Shown: piece after piece, positions 17,128 to 26,069 of the stretch | How positions within the stretch are numbered: position 1 is the first letter of the stretch | Layout of the letters: each line of letters begins with the position of its first letter | Source: Sphingobacterium sp. SRCM116780 | Lineage (GTDB): Bacteria > Bacteroidota > Bacteroidia > Sphingobacteriales > Sphingobacteriaceae | DNA: 64,000 nt | Direction: 5' to 3' | NCBI RefSeq assembly: GCF_021442025.1 | Contig: NZ_CP090446.1 | Location: 1,116,001-1,180,000 of the forward strand | The notes under the pieces: generated by a model | Database searches by the model: none | Seen by the model: only the letters and a program-made list of their open reading frames with translations | What the model was told of the DNA's origin: nothing | Made by a program: the position numbers and the translations under genes

Positions 17128-18693
17128 TTAGAACTTTGTTCCTATTGTTAAAACAACATTTGTTCTACTGTTTTTAATATCGGCACGTGGACTAGTGGTA
17201 TTCCAATCACCTTCATAAGTGATGGAATAAGGACTTTCCTTATAATTGTTTGCACTGTACATTCCAGTTAAATCGGCATAGAAACCACCACCTAATTTAG
17301 CTCCAAGACCTGCAGAGATGCCATAAGTCTGATAGTCTGCATCTTTATATGGATTGCCATTATAATTGAAACCAGCTCTACCACTGAATGTTTTGTCTAA
17401 TAATACTTCACCACCAACACGTACATTTAATGCAGATTGGTAAGTCGCTTTAATGTTATCATTCATTTGTTGTTCGGTCAATTTATTGGCATTACTAGCA
17501 TCTCTAAAACGCATACTTGCATAATCTACAAATTCTACTTCTGCCGTTAATAAACCGGCAGAGAAATATTGTGTAGCACCTAAAGATAATTTATAAGGTG
17601 TTTGTAGATTATAATCATACGAACTATCGTAGTATTTTGATTCAAAGTTTGAAAATGAATTGTCCTGACCTGGTTTGAAATAATTGATATCGGTATAAGC
17701 TGTAGATTCATCTGTGATAGACATGAAGGTAGGCGTCTTCGCTGTAAATCCTAAACTAAAAGCAGGCGTTACTTTATAAATCATACCTAACTTAAAGTCA
17801 AAGCCTGATCCTTGTGTTACCTGTCCATAATGGTCAAATAATTCATAGTCAACATCGACGTAAGCGGCTTCAGGTTTTGTAGGATCTAAATAAGGAGAAC
17901 TCGGGTTTAATGCTCGGATACCAGCAGCAGTTTTAGTCATGCCATATTCTGTAAATACAGCAGATTTTTCATATTGAAAATCAGTGAGACTAAAGGTTGC
18001 TCCAATGTAAAACCTATTACTATAATTTGAACCGAAAGATAAAGCTGTTTCAGATTTTCCTCCTTTACTCCAAACGGAATTGAACTGTTCGCTTCCTTTA
18101 TCTTCAGCCAAAGGGAAATAAAATTTACCAGCCTTATCAAAGGCTTCTTCAAACATGTAAGAGCTGAAAAAATCATCAGACCAGGCAGAACCATCGGTAT
18201 CGATCATGCGATCTGCATAAGCATGTGTGATGGAATTGTCCGTGTTAACACCTTGATAATCTAATTTATTATCAAATAAATTCGTTCTATTATAGGCAAT
18301 ACCCACATTAAAGTTTAACCATCCTTTTGTTAAATCTCCACCATATTTGGTTGTTGGTAAATGAAAGACAACCCCACCATTATCCAAGTTGAAATTATCC
18401 GTGTTATTATCCTTCTTTGTGCCAAAATAGTTGGACTTATTTTTATTATATTGATAACGTAGCGTTCCAGATATATCAGATTGGTTATAAAATCCCAAAC
18501 CAGCAGGGTTACCTGTTATTGAACTAATATCGCCACCTAAAGCTGTAGAAGCACCACCTAAGCCTTTAAAACGAGCTGTTCCTCCATTATCTCCTTGAGA
18601 GAATAAAAGTACATCTGCTGTATATTGTGCTTTTGCAGTACCTACCATACCTAGAGCAAGTACACTTCCAAAAAATATTTTTTTTATAGTCAT
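17128..18693 (-). CDS. OmpP1/FadL-like outer membrane transport protein
   Basis: A signal peptide (ending in GTAKAQ) is followed by an N-terminal plug-like segment with GLGGASTALGGDISSITGNPAGLGFY, typical of the FadL/OmpP1/TodX group that takes up hydrophobic compounds. The rest alternates aromatic and polar residues as in a beta-barrel and ends in KF, an outer-membrane-type C-terminal Phe. The 521-residue length is in range. The cargo is unknown. The Gly/Arg-rich lipoprotein gene lies upstream, but a terminator separates them, so it has its own promoter. Confidence 0.85.
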   Translation of the reverse strand: MTIKKIFFGSVLALGMVGTAKAQYTADVLLFSQGDNGGTARFKGLGGASTALGGDISSITGNPAGLGFYNQSDISGTLRYQYNKNKSNYFGTKKDNNTDNFNLDNGGVVFHLPTTKYGGDLTKGWLNFNVGIAYNRTNLFDNKLDYQGVNTDNSITHAYADRMIDTDGSAWSDDFFSSYMFEEAFDKAGKFYFPLAEDKGSEQFNSVWSKGGKSETALSFGSNYSNRFYIGATFSLTDFQYEKSAVFTEYGMTKTAAGIRALNPSSPYLDPTKPEAAYVDVDYELFDHYGQVTQGSGFDFKLGMIYKVTPAFSLGFTAKTPTFMSITDESTAYTDINYFKPGQDNSFSNFESKYYDSSYDYNLQTPYKLSLGATQYFSAGLLTAEVEFVDYASMRFRDASNANKLTEQQMNDNIKATYQSALNVRVGGEVLLDKTFSGRAGFNYNGNPYKDADYQTYGISAGLGAKLGGGFYADLTGMYSANNYKESPYSITYEGDWNTTSPRADIKNSRTNVVLTIGTKF

Positions 18694-18719
18694 TGAGTTT
18701 AGTTAATAGGATATGAGAA

Positions 18720-18750
18720 AAGGAATGATTGTTATATGCAATCATTCCTT
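18720..18750 (-). terminator. Terminator downstream of the Gly/Arg-rich lipoprotein gene
   Basis: A 12-bp stem (18720-18731 with 18739-18750) lies 19 bases beyond the lipoprotein stop. A T-rich tail follows it on the minus strand. Confidence 0.88.
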
Positions 18751-18768
18751 AATATATTATTACTTGTA

Positions 18769-19839
18769 TTATCTTGTACGGCCACCACCGCCACCGCGTG
18801 ATGATCCACCACCACCGAATCCACCACCAGATGAACGACTTGAACCGCCACCACCATTGTAACTACCACTCGATTGTGATCGACTAGGTGAGTCCATTCT
18901 TGGTTGTGTTGAACGAATAGGTTCACTACTACGTGTTCGTGAACTTTCACCTCTTCCAATACTTCTATTTGGCGATTGTTGAACTCTTTCTGAGCTTGAT
19001 GGGCGAGTTCTACCTACACCACGGTTATAGGAATCTGATGAGGTATTTCTTGTTCTACCAACACCATTCTCATAATTTATACCGTTGTTGTTCGATCCAA
19101 TTCTGGTTCTACCCACTCGATTACTTGGATTGTTGCTAGAAGCAGAACGTGTTCTACCAACACCGTTGATTCTACCATTCGCATCTCTTGAAACCGTTGT
19201 ATTTGATCTTGAGTTTCCTGAATATCTTGAATTTCCTGATCGAGGACGACTATTGTAACGATCACGGTAAACCGAACGACTCGCTAACTGACGAGATCTA
19301 TAATTTCCCCAATAGTTGCCATAGCCACCGCCCCAGTAATTGCCACCCCAGCCACCATAGTATCCGCCATATCCCCAGCCTGAATACCATGGGTTATAAC
19401 CAAAGCCGAAACCGATAGACCATCCTGGTCTCCAGCCACCATAACCAAAGCCAAAACCAAATGATGAGCCATACCAGCCTCCGTAACCCATACCATAACC
19501 ATACCATGGGTCAAAGAATGGATCAAAGTATGTCATCCCTGGAGATGAATAATAAAATCTATTGATACGATTGGCATATTCTAAATCTTCATATCCTCCA
19601 TCTTGATATTCTTCATCAGAATAATCATCGCTATAATAGCCATTATCTTGTCCCTGAGTTTGATCCACCTCACTTTCATCCGTATAATAATAATCTGGAT
19701 TTTGGTAAGCTTGCCTTGCTTGCGCATTATTATTGTAGACATCATCACCATAAGTGACTTGCCTGCTAGTGGTACAAGAGCCTAGCGTTAAAGCTCCTGA
19801 TATTGCAATAGCGCCGAGTAAAAAACTATTTTTTTTCAT
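18769..19839 (-). CDS. Low-complexity Gly/Tyr/Trp- and Gly/Ser/Arg-rich lipoprotein
   Basis: The start is a clear lipoprotein signal with lipobox LGSC (Cys at about residue 22). Three compositional zones follow. First is an acidic Tyr/Asp/Glu-rich segment (about 30-85). Second is a segment of Gly, Tyr, Trp and Phe (about 95-185, for example FGFGFGYGGW). Third is a basic Ser/Arg/Asn tail with the motif VGRTR repeated four times, ending in a Gly/Ser/Arg run. I know no catalytic domain here. It is likely a surface or periplasmic structural protein. Open frames on the other strand reflect the repeat composition and are not genes. Confidence 0.8.
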   Translation of the reverse strand: MKKNSFLLGAIAISGALTLGSCTTSRQVTYGDDVYNNNAQARQAYQNPDYYYTDESEVDQTQGQDNGYYSDDYSDEEYQDGGYEDLEYANRINRFYYSSPGMTYFDPFFDPWYGYGMGYGGWYGSSFGFGFGYGGWRPGWSIGFGFGYNPWYSGWGYGGYYGGWGGNYWGGGYGNYWGNYRSRQLASRSVYRDRYNSRPRSGNSRYSGNSRSNTTVSRDANGRINGVGRTRSASSNNPSNRVGRTRIGSNNNGINYENGVGRTRNTSSDSYNRGVGRTRPSSSERVQQSPNRSIGRGESSRTRSSEPIRSTQPRMDSPSRSQSSGSYNGGGGSSRSSGGGFGGGGSSRGGGGGRTR

Positions 19840-20017
19840 AATATCCTAAGTCGTTATGTTCGACAATACAGTCTAATTTACTATCTTAGACCCAAATTCC
19901 GAATAAGGGTTTAATCCTGTTCTCAAAAATAATAAATATTTCTTTTTAGAATTTTATATTCCTTAATAAGACGGAATTCTTAATCATAATGTTACAATAA
20001 ATTTTTGAAATAATAAT

Positions 20018-21490
20018 ATGGGTAAAGGTATAACAAGTCGTGCAGAAGACTATTCACAATGGTATAATGATCTGGTAATCAAGGCTGACTTGGCAGAATA
20101 TGCTGCAGTAAGAGGGTGTATGGTAATTAAACCATATGGATATGCTATTTGGGAGCGTATGCAAGCCGTGTTAGATAAGAAATTTAAAGATACTGGTCAC
20201 AGTAATGCCTATTTTCCTTTGTTCATCCCCAAATCTTTTTTCTCTAAGGAAGCTTCTCACGTAGAGGGTTTTGCAACGGAATGTGCAGTGGTAACCCATT
20301 ATCGTCTGAAAAATGATGGTCATGGAAATATTATTGTCGATGAAGATGCGAAGTTAGAGGAAGAACTCATCGTTCGTCCAACCTCTGAAACGATTATTTG
20401 GAATACCTACCGGGGATGGATTGAATCCTACCGCGATCTTCCTATTTTAGTTAACCAATGGGCGAATGTTGTACGTTGGGAAATGCGTACACGCTTGTTT
20501 TTACGTACTACAGAATTCTTGTGGCAAGAAGGTCATACGGCTCATGCTACGCAGGAAGAAGCCATCGAAGAAACAGAAAAAATGCTACACGTATATGGTG
20601 ACTTCGTAGAGAATTATCTAGGAGTGCCTGTTATCCGTGGTCGTAAGACAGAAAATGAACGTTTTGCCGGAGCCATTGATACCTATTGTATTGAAGCTTT
20701 GATGCAGGACGGAAAAGCATTACAAGCGGGAACTTCACATTTTCTAGGGCAGAACTTTGCAAAAGCTTTTGATGTTAAATTTACCTCTAGAGAAGGTAAG
20801 CTGGAGCACGTATGGGCAACCTCTTGGGGTGTTTCTACCCGTTTGATGGGCGCTTTAGTGATGGCGCATTCCGATGATCAAGGATTGGTATTGCCTCCAA
20901 TGTTGGCTCCGATTCAAGTTGTCATTGTTCCTATTTTCAAAACGGAGGAAGAGAAGCAAGCAATTGATACGTTTATTGATGCATTATCTACCGAATTAAA
21001 AGGTAAAAATATTTCAGTGAAATATGATGATCGTGACACGCAAAGACCTGGATACAAATTTGCAGAATGGGAATTGAAAGGGGTGCCTTTACGTGTCGCA
21101 ATTGGTGCACGTGATATGCAAAATGGAACAGTGGAATTGGCCAGACGTGATACACAAACGAAAGAAACAGTTGAACAAGTTGGTCTTGGAAATAGAATCG
21201 AAGGATTATTGACGGAGATCCAGGAAAACATTTTCCAAAAAGCGTTAAACTATAGAGATTCACATATTACAGAAGTTAACTCTTATGAAGAGTTCAAAGA
21301 AGTGTTAGAAACAAAAGCAGGTTTCATTTCTTGTCATTGGGATGGAACTGTCGAAACAGAGAAACGTATCAAAGAAGAAACAAAAGCGACCATCCGTTGT
21401 ATTCCTTTAGATGCGAAGGAAGAAGAAGGTATTTGTATTTTCACAGGTAAAGCATCAACAAAGCGTGTTTTATTTGCGAAAGCTTATTAA
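20018..21490 (+). CDS. proS: Prolyl-tRNA synthetase, archaeal/eukaryotic (ProS type 3) form
   Basis: This class II synthetase charges tRNA-Pro. Motif 2 is visible in [31 protein letters not shown], quoted here only in part as [14 protein letters not shown]. The preceding [10 protein letters not shown] and later [14 protein letters not shown] are characteristic. The protein has 490 residues and lacks the editing insertion of the long bacterial form. It keeps the C-terminal region of the archaeal/eukaryotic form ([20 protein letters not shown]), with scattered Cys in place of a full zinc knuckle. A three-gene rightward run follows with gaps of 20 and 39 bases. Confidence 0.95.
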   Translation: MGKGITSRAEDYSQWYNDLVIKADLAEYAAVRGCMVIKPYGYAIWERMQAVLDKKFKDTGHSNAYFPLFIPKSFFSKEASHVEGFATECAVVTHYRLKNDGHGNIIVDEDAKLEEELIVRPTSETIIWNTYRGWIESYRDLPILVNQWANVVRWEMRTRLFLRTTEFLWQEGHTAHATQEEAIEETEKMLHVYGDFVENYLGVPVIRGRKTENERFAGAIDTYCIEALMQDGKALQAGTSHFLGQNFAKAFDVKFTSREGKLEHVWATSWGVSTRLMGALVMAHSDDQGLVLPPMLAPIQVVIVPIFKTEEEKQAIDTFIDALSTELKGKNISVKYDDRDTQRPGYKFAEWELKGVPLRVAIGARDMQNGTVELARRDTQTKETVEQVGLGNRIEGLLTEIQENIFQKALNYRDSHITEVNSYEEFKEVLETKAGFISCHWDGTVETEKRIKEETKATIRCIPLDAKEEEGICIFTGKASTKRVLFAKAY

Positions 21491-21510
21491 ATCATACTAA
21501 TCGCTAGCTC

Positions 21511-22296
21511 ATGCGTTATCTTATATTAGGATGTGGATGGGTAGGAGAGTACGTGGCAAAGTTATGGTTGAAAGAAGGACATGAAGTCTGGGCTTCAACA
21601 ACAACAAAAGAAAAATACCATCGGTTAGTTGCCGATGGTATTTTTGTATTTGAACAGAATTTTGACAGACAAGCTACTATTCCTACCGATTTGCCAAAAG
21701 CTTTTGATTTTATCTTGGTCAGCATACCCGCAACCCATAAATTTACATTAGAAGAACTGCGACATCGATTTCTTCATGTGAGTCTGTTTTTGCAGGGGTT
21801 AACGTATCGGAAAGTAATATTTTTAAGTTCTATAGGCATCTATCCTGATGTTTCTAAAGAAATTGATGAGTATACATTTCCGGAAGAGGAACTGCAAGAA
21901 AAACTTTTACTGGCAGAAAAAGTAATGAGTCAGTTTCCGAACAGACATATTTATCGCTTGGGAGGACTGTTTGGGCAAAGCCGCATATTTGCCAAATATT
22001 TTCAAAATAAAGTATGTACTACAGGGGGACAACTGGCAAATTTTATTCATATCGAAGATGTCGCTAATTTAATAACCCAAGGTTTTGATGGACAGTTAAC
22101 ACAAGAGATATACAATGTCGTAGCACCTGAACATCCTTTAAAGAAAGAGGTGATTTTAGCATCTGCACTCAAGTATGGATTTGAGCTTCCCAGTTCATTC
22201 GACGATCAGGATTCTTTTCAAAAAGTTGTTACAGGAGAACGTTTGCAAAATGACTTGAATTATACTTTTAACTATAAATCTCCGTTAGATTTTTAA
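21511..22296 (+). CDS. NAD(P)-binding epimerase-like protein (YeeZ type)
   Basis: The N-terminal Rossmann motif reads LILGCGWVGEYVAKLW, followed by a STTTKEK segment where the second strand would bind the cofactor. FLSSIGIYPD and the YRLGGLFGQSR stretch resemble atypical short-chain epimerases such as YeeZ. The length of 261 residues fits. The substrate is unknown. It begins 20 bases after proS, so it may be co-transcribed, though no functional link is evident. Confidence 0.75.
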   Translation: MRYLILGCGWVGEYVAKLWLKEGHEVWASTTTKEKYHRLVADGIFVFEQNFDRQATIPTDLPKAFDFILVSIPATHKFTLEELRHRFLHVSLFLQGLTYRKVIFLSSIGIYPDVSKEIDEYTFPEEELQEKLLLAEKVMSQFPNRHIYRLGGLFGQSRIFAKYFQNKVCTTGGQLANFIHIEDVANLITQGFDGQLTQEIYNVVAPEHPLKKEVILASALKYGFELPSSFDDQDSFQKVVTGERLQNDLNYTFNYKSPLDF

Positions 22297-22335
22297 TAAA
22301 TTTACCTTTTCGAATTAACATAAATATTTAAAAAC

Positions 22336-23481
22336 ATGGCATACAAGTTTGCAACGAAAGCGATTCATGCTGGTCAGCAATCCGATCCGACCACGGGTGC
22401 GGTGATGACTCCTATATATCAGACATCGACATACCAACAGGCGTCTCCAGGCGACCACAAAGGATATGAATATTCTAGAGGAACAAACCCGACACGTAAA
22501 GCATTGGAAGACTGTTTGGCCGCCTTAGAAAATGGTCAACATGGCCTAGCTTTTTCAAGTGGCATGGCAGCAACTGATTGTGTGCTTCGTTTACTGAAAC
22601 CAGGAGATGAAGTCGTGACAGGAGATGATTTATATGGGGGATCATATCGGATCTTCACTAAAGTTTACGAACCCTACGGCATTGTATTCAAATTTGTCAA
22701 TACTTCAGATGTAGCGGCTGTGCGTGCTGCAATAACGGATAAAACAAAACTAATCTGGATCGAAACACCGACTAATCCAACCTTAAAATTAGCAGACATT
22801 GCTGCTATTGGAGAGGTTGCCAAAGAGAAGAAAGTGCTGTATGCAGTAGATAATACTTTTGCATCCCCTTATTTACAAAATCCATTGGATTTAGGAGCAG
22901 ATATTGTCATGCATTCCGCGACTAAATATATCAACGGTCACTCCGATGTGGTGATGGGTGCTTTAATTATGAATTCAGAAGAATTATATAAACAATTATT
23001 CTTTTTTTATAATGCAGTAGGAGGTACGCCAGGCCCTCAAGATGCTTTTTTGGCACTTCGCGGTATCAAGACCCTACACCTACGGATGGAAGCACATTGT
23101 GCGAATGGACGTAAAGTTGCTACCTATCTAAAAAATCATCCTAAAGTTGAAACAATATACTGGCCAGGATTTGAAGATCACCCAGGACATGAAATTGCTA
23201 AAAAGCAAATGCGTGATTTTGGAGGTATGATTTCTATTGTCCTGAAAGATGCTGATTTGAAAGAAACCTTTCGTATCGCTTCCCAATTTAAAGTATTTAC
23301 ATTGGCGGAATCTTTAGGAGGGGTAGAATCATTAATCAATCATCCAGCGACGATGACGCATGGATCAATCCCAAAAGAAACACGTGAAAAAGTGGGTGTA
23401 GTCGATAATCTGATCCGTATCTCGGTGGGGATAGAAGATGCGGATGACTTGATCGCAGATCTAGAACAAGCTTTAGTATAA
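22336..23481 (+). CDS. Trans-sulfuration PLP enzyme (cystathionine gamma-synthase/lyase group)
   Basis: This is a Cys/Met-metabolism PLP enzyme of fold type I. The PLP lysine is K197 in SATKYINGHSD. The conserved YSRGTNPTRKALE, GMAATD and SLGGVESLINHPATMTH segments are all present. The length of 381 residues is standard. Sequence reading cannot separate cystathionine gamma-synthase (MetB) from gamma-lyase; the combined SLGGVESLI...THGSIPKE ending occurs in both. It is the last gene of the proS run and is followed by a terminator. Confidence 0.9.
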   Translation: MAYKFATKAIHAGQQSDPTTGAVMTPIYQTSTYQQASPGDHKGYEYSRGTNPTRKALEDCLAALENGQHGLAFSSGMAATDCVLRLLKPGDEVVTGDDLYGGSYRIFTKVYEPYGIVFKFVNTSDVAAVRAAITDKTKLIWIETPTNPTLKLADIAAIGEVAKEKKVLYAVDNTFASPYLQNPLDLGADIVMHSATKYINGHSDVVMGALIMNSEELYKQLFFFYNAVGGTPGPQDAFLALRGIKTLHLRMEAHCANGRKVATYLKNHPKVETIYWPGFEDHPGHEIAKKQMRDFGGMISIVLKDADLKETFRIASQFKVFTLAESLGGVESLINHPATMTHGSIPKETREKVGVVDNLIRISVGIEDADDLIADLEQALV

Positions 23482-23498
23482 ATAAAGAAATAAAATTT

Positions 23499-23541
23499 AA
23501 CCATCATCACTATCTTTTATGTTAAGATCGTGATGATGGTT
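23499..23541 (+). terminator. Terminator after the trans-sulfuration gene
   Basis: A 12-bp stem (23499-23510 with 23530-23541) is extended, after one mismatch, by 5 bp (23512-23516 with 23524-23528). A T-rich tail follows. Confidence 0.85.
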
Positions 23542-23555
23542 TTTATTTGATAGCA

Positions 23556-24332
23556 ATGGCAGATTTTAACATCAAGGATTTTCTTGACCAAAAAGTAGCG
23601 GAATACAATCAACCTAATTTTATTCCGAATGATCCTATCTGTATCCCACATCGTTTTCAGAAGAAAGAGGATGTTGAAATCATGGGATTTATAGCAGCTA
23701 TTCTAGCTTGGGGACAACGGAAAACGATCATTAATAAATGTACCGAACTGATTGAGCGGATGGATGGTAGTCCGTATGATTTTATTATGAATCATCAGGA
23801 AACTGATCTGAAACAATTATTGGGATTTAAACACCGGACATTTAATGATACAGATTTGTTATATTTTGTTCAATTTTTCCGATACCATTATAACCATTTT
23901 TCATCTTTAGAAGACGCTTTTCTCATTGGTCAGGAAGATGCGGATACAATCCTATTGGAGCAAGCATTAGATGCATTTAAAAATTATTTTTTCTCGCTTC
24001 CGGATTATCCGCTAAGAACACGAAAACATATCAGTTCACCTGTTCAAAAATCTACTGTCAAACGCATCAATATGTTCTTGCGTTGGATGGTGCGTGATGA
24101 TGATAAAGGAGTTGATTTTGGTATTTGGAAACGACTAAATCAAAAAGATTTGATCTGCCCTTGTGACGTTCACGTCGAAAGGGTAGCTCGAAAATTTGGC
24201 TTGATTACTTTAGACAAAGTGAATTGGAAAACAGCAATAGAACTAACTGAAAATCTACGATTGTTAGATCCACTTGATCCTGTAAAATATGATTTTGCTT
24301 TGTTTGGGCTAGGAGTGGAAAGAGAATTGTAA
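23556..24332 (+). CDS. TIGR02757 family protein
   Basis: This 258-residue cytoplasmic protein of unknown function belongs to the TIGR02757/DUF2400 family common in Bacteroidota. Recognisable segments are FIPNDPICIPHRF, IMGFIAAILAWGQRKTI, INMFLRWMVRDDDKGVDFGIW and the CPCDVHVERVARKFGL stretch near the C-terminus. The arrangement recalls the HhH-GPD DNA glycosylase fold, which is inference only. The start is ATG at 23556; TTG at 23547 lies nine bases upstream in frame but is less likely. Confidence 0.85.
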   Translation: MADFNIKDFLDQKVAEYNQPNFIPNDPICIPHRFQKKEDVEIMGFIAAILAWGQRKTIINKCTELIERMDGSPYDFIMNHQETDLKQLLGFKHRTFNDTDLLYFVQFFRYHYNHFSSLEDAFLIGQEDADTILLEQALDAFKNYFFSLPDYPLRTRKHISSPVQKSTVKRINMFLRWMVRDDDKGVDFGIWKRLNQKDLICPCDVHVERVARKFGLITLDKVNWKTAIELTENLRLLDPLDPVKYDFALFGLGVEREL

Positions 24333-24333
24333 G

Positions 24334-24364
24334 CAGATCAGATTTTTTTCATAAACCTGATCTG
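24334..24364. terminator. Hairpin between convergent TIGR02757 and LysR genes
   Basis: An 8-bp stem (24334-24341 with 24357-24364) continues after one mismatch with three A-T pairs. It lies directly after the TIGR02757 stop. Confidence 0.6.
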
Positions 24365-24382
24365 TTGTATGTGATCCTTTTT

Positions 24383-25264
24383 TTAATAATTAACAGCGTA
24401 ATACTCCTTTATCAACGTGATGAAGGTATGCAAAACAGGATGCTGACTTTTATGATCATAAGCCATGATGATTTCCGTTTGAATCTCATTCTCTTTTAAT
24501 TCATGAAAATCCAATAATAAATCTGTTTCTTGTTGCGCGACAGAAGCAGGAACAAAAGCAATACCTAATCCATTGGCGACCAATTCCAATATCGAATGCA
24601 TGGTATTACATTCGTGCACAATCTGCGGATGAAAACCGATGCGGTTTGCACAAGCGATGATTTGATGATGGTAATCTGTTGCATAATTTGAATTGTACGA
24701 AATAAAATCTTCCTGCATCAATGTTACAGCATCCATATTTCCCTTCCAACCTTTTGGAGTAGCAAGACAAAAAGAATCTTTAAACAGAGAATCCACTTTC
24801 AGATCTGTCGTGAAGATAGGAGCGCGGAGTATGCCCAAATCTAATTTGCCATTTTCTAATGCATGTTTTTGTTTTTGAGAAGACGTTTCAAATAAGTAGA
24901 CATGTAAATAAGGAAACTCATTTTTAATCTGTTTCAAAATATCGGCTAACATTTTCTTTGGTGTAGAGCTGATATAACCTAATCTAAAATCTCCCGAAAT
25001 AGCATGATGCAATTGTTTAGCCATCAATTTTGCTTTCTCCAGCTGTTGCATCAATTGATCACATTCCTTTAAGAAATAACGACCCGCATTTGTTAATTCT
25101 ACCCGTTTGTTATTTCGGTAAAACAGAATGATCCCCAACTCTTTTTCCAGATCTTTGATTTGACGGGTGAGGGGTGGTTGTGATATATGAAGCCTGTCTG
25201 CTGCACGTCCGAAATGCAACTCCTCCGCCACTGCTTTGAAATAATGTAAATGTCTTAATTCCAT
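24383..25264 (-). CDS. LysR family transcriptional regulator
   Basis: An N-terminal winged helix-turn-helix (MELRHLHYFKAVAEELHFGRAADRLHISQPPLTRQI region) is followed by a periplasmic-binding-protein-like effector domain (about 90-290), the standard LysR layout of about 293 residues. I start it at the Met of MELRHL (25264), four codons inside the longest frame, because LysR proteins begin there. It is divergent from a methyltransferase gene across 91 bases that contain a strong palindrome. LysR regulators usually control the divergent gene and themselves. The effector is unknown. Confidence 0.92.
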   Translation of the reverse strand: MELRHLHYFKAVAEELHFGRAADRLHISQPPLTRQIKDLEKELGIILFYRNNKRVELTNAGRYFLKECDQLMQQLEKAKLMAKQLHHAISGDFRLGYISSTPKKMLADILKQIKNEFPYLHVYLFETSSQKQKHALENGKLDLGILRAPIFTTDLKVDSLFKDSFCLATPKGWKGNMDAVTLMQEDFISYNSNYATDYHHQIIACANRIGFHPQIVHECNTMHSILELVANGLGIAFVPASVAQQETDLLLDFHELKENEIQTEIIMAYDHKSQHPVLHTFITLIKEYYAVNY

Positions 25265-25277
25265 CGATACTTGCAAG

Positions 25278-25318
25278 GTATTAATAATTGCTAAAAATAG
25301 TATTTTTAAAGTATTAAT
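25278..25318. promoter_or_regulatory. Probable LysR operator between divergent genes
   Basis: A perfect interrupted palindrome, TAAAAATA-G-TATTTTTA (25292-25308), is flanked by two direct copies of GTATTAAT (25278-25285 and 25311-25318). The palindrome contains T-N11-A spacings typical of LysR sites. It lies 27 bases from the regulator start and 47 from the methyltransferase start. Confidence 0.55.
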
Positions 25319-25355
25319 CTATGCTTTAGATTTGAAAATCTTAAAAAACGAACAC

Positions 25356-26069
25356 ATGGAACAAAAATCAACCTTAAAAGAAATTGAAGAACGGTTCGAT
25401 CAGGATGTCGAGCGATTTTCTAATCTGGATACGGGACAGCAAACGACTTTGGATGCACTGTATAATATGGAGCTAATGACGGATGGGATAGCAGCCGTAT
25501 ACCCCAATTTAGGTGCTGTATTGGATATTGGTTGTGGTGCGGGTAATTATCCGGTAAAATTAGGTACTAAGGTTTCAAACTTTGATTGCACATTGGTTGA
25601 TCTAAGCCAACCGATGTTAGACCAAGCAAAAAAGCGTGTATCCGCTGTCACCAATGGTCAAGTTGAGATTTTAAAAGGTGACTTTAGAACTGCAGCTTTA
25701 CCAAACAATAATTATGATGTGATTATTGCCACAGCGGTATTGCATCACCTTCGCGACACAGCAGATTGGGAAACCGCTTTTAGAAAATTATTTGATTTGC
25801 TGAAAGATGGAGGAAGCATATGGATTTTCGATTTGGTCACGCAAGAAGATCATGCCATTCAAAATTTGATTTATCACAACCGCTATGGTGATTATCTAAC
25901 AAGCTTAAAAGATGAACAATATCGTGATCATGTATTCGCTTATATCGAAAAAGAAGATACGCCACGTAGCTTGACCTATCAGTTGGATTTGTTGAAAAAA
26001 GTAGGATTTAAATCTGTCGATGTTTTGCATAAAAAATTAAACTTTGCTTCTTTTGTAGCGTTTAAATAA
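25356..26069 (+). CDS. Class I SAM-dependent methyltransferase
   Basis: The SAM-binding motif I is VLDIGCGAGNYP (about residues 57-68), followed by LVDLSQPMLDQAKKR (motif II) and ATAVLHHLRD (motif IV/post). This gives a standard class I fold in 237 residues. The substrate is unknown. The ATG at 25356 is preferred over TTG at 25332 because it starts the MEQKSTLKEIEERFDQD helix and leaves room for a promoter. Divergence from the LysR gene suggests LysR control. Confidence 0.85.
   Translation: MEQKSTLKEIEERFDQDVERFSNLDTGQQTTLDALYNMELMTDGIAAVYPNLGAVLDIGCGAGNYPVKLGTKVSNFDCTLVDLSQPMLDQAKKRVSAVTNGQVEILKGDFRTAALPNNNYDVIIATAVLHHLRDTADWETAFRKLFDLLKDGGSIWIFDLVTQEDHAIQNLIYHNRYGDYLTSLKDEQYRDHVFAYIEKEDTPRSLTYQLDLLKKVGFKSVDVLHKKLNFASFVAFK

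Noticed and set aside
18732..19785. Several open frames on both strands across the Gly-rich lipoprotein gene
   Set aside because: They arise from repetitive GGN/CCN and Arg/Ser codons; none has a recognisable domain or start.
22297..22335. SAM or other riboswitch before the trans-sulfuration gene
   Set aside because: The gap is only 39 bases and AT-rich; there is no room for a known aptamer.
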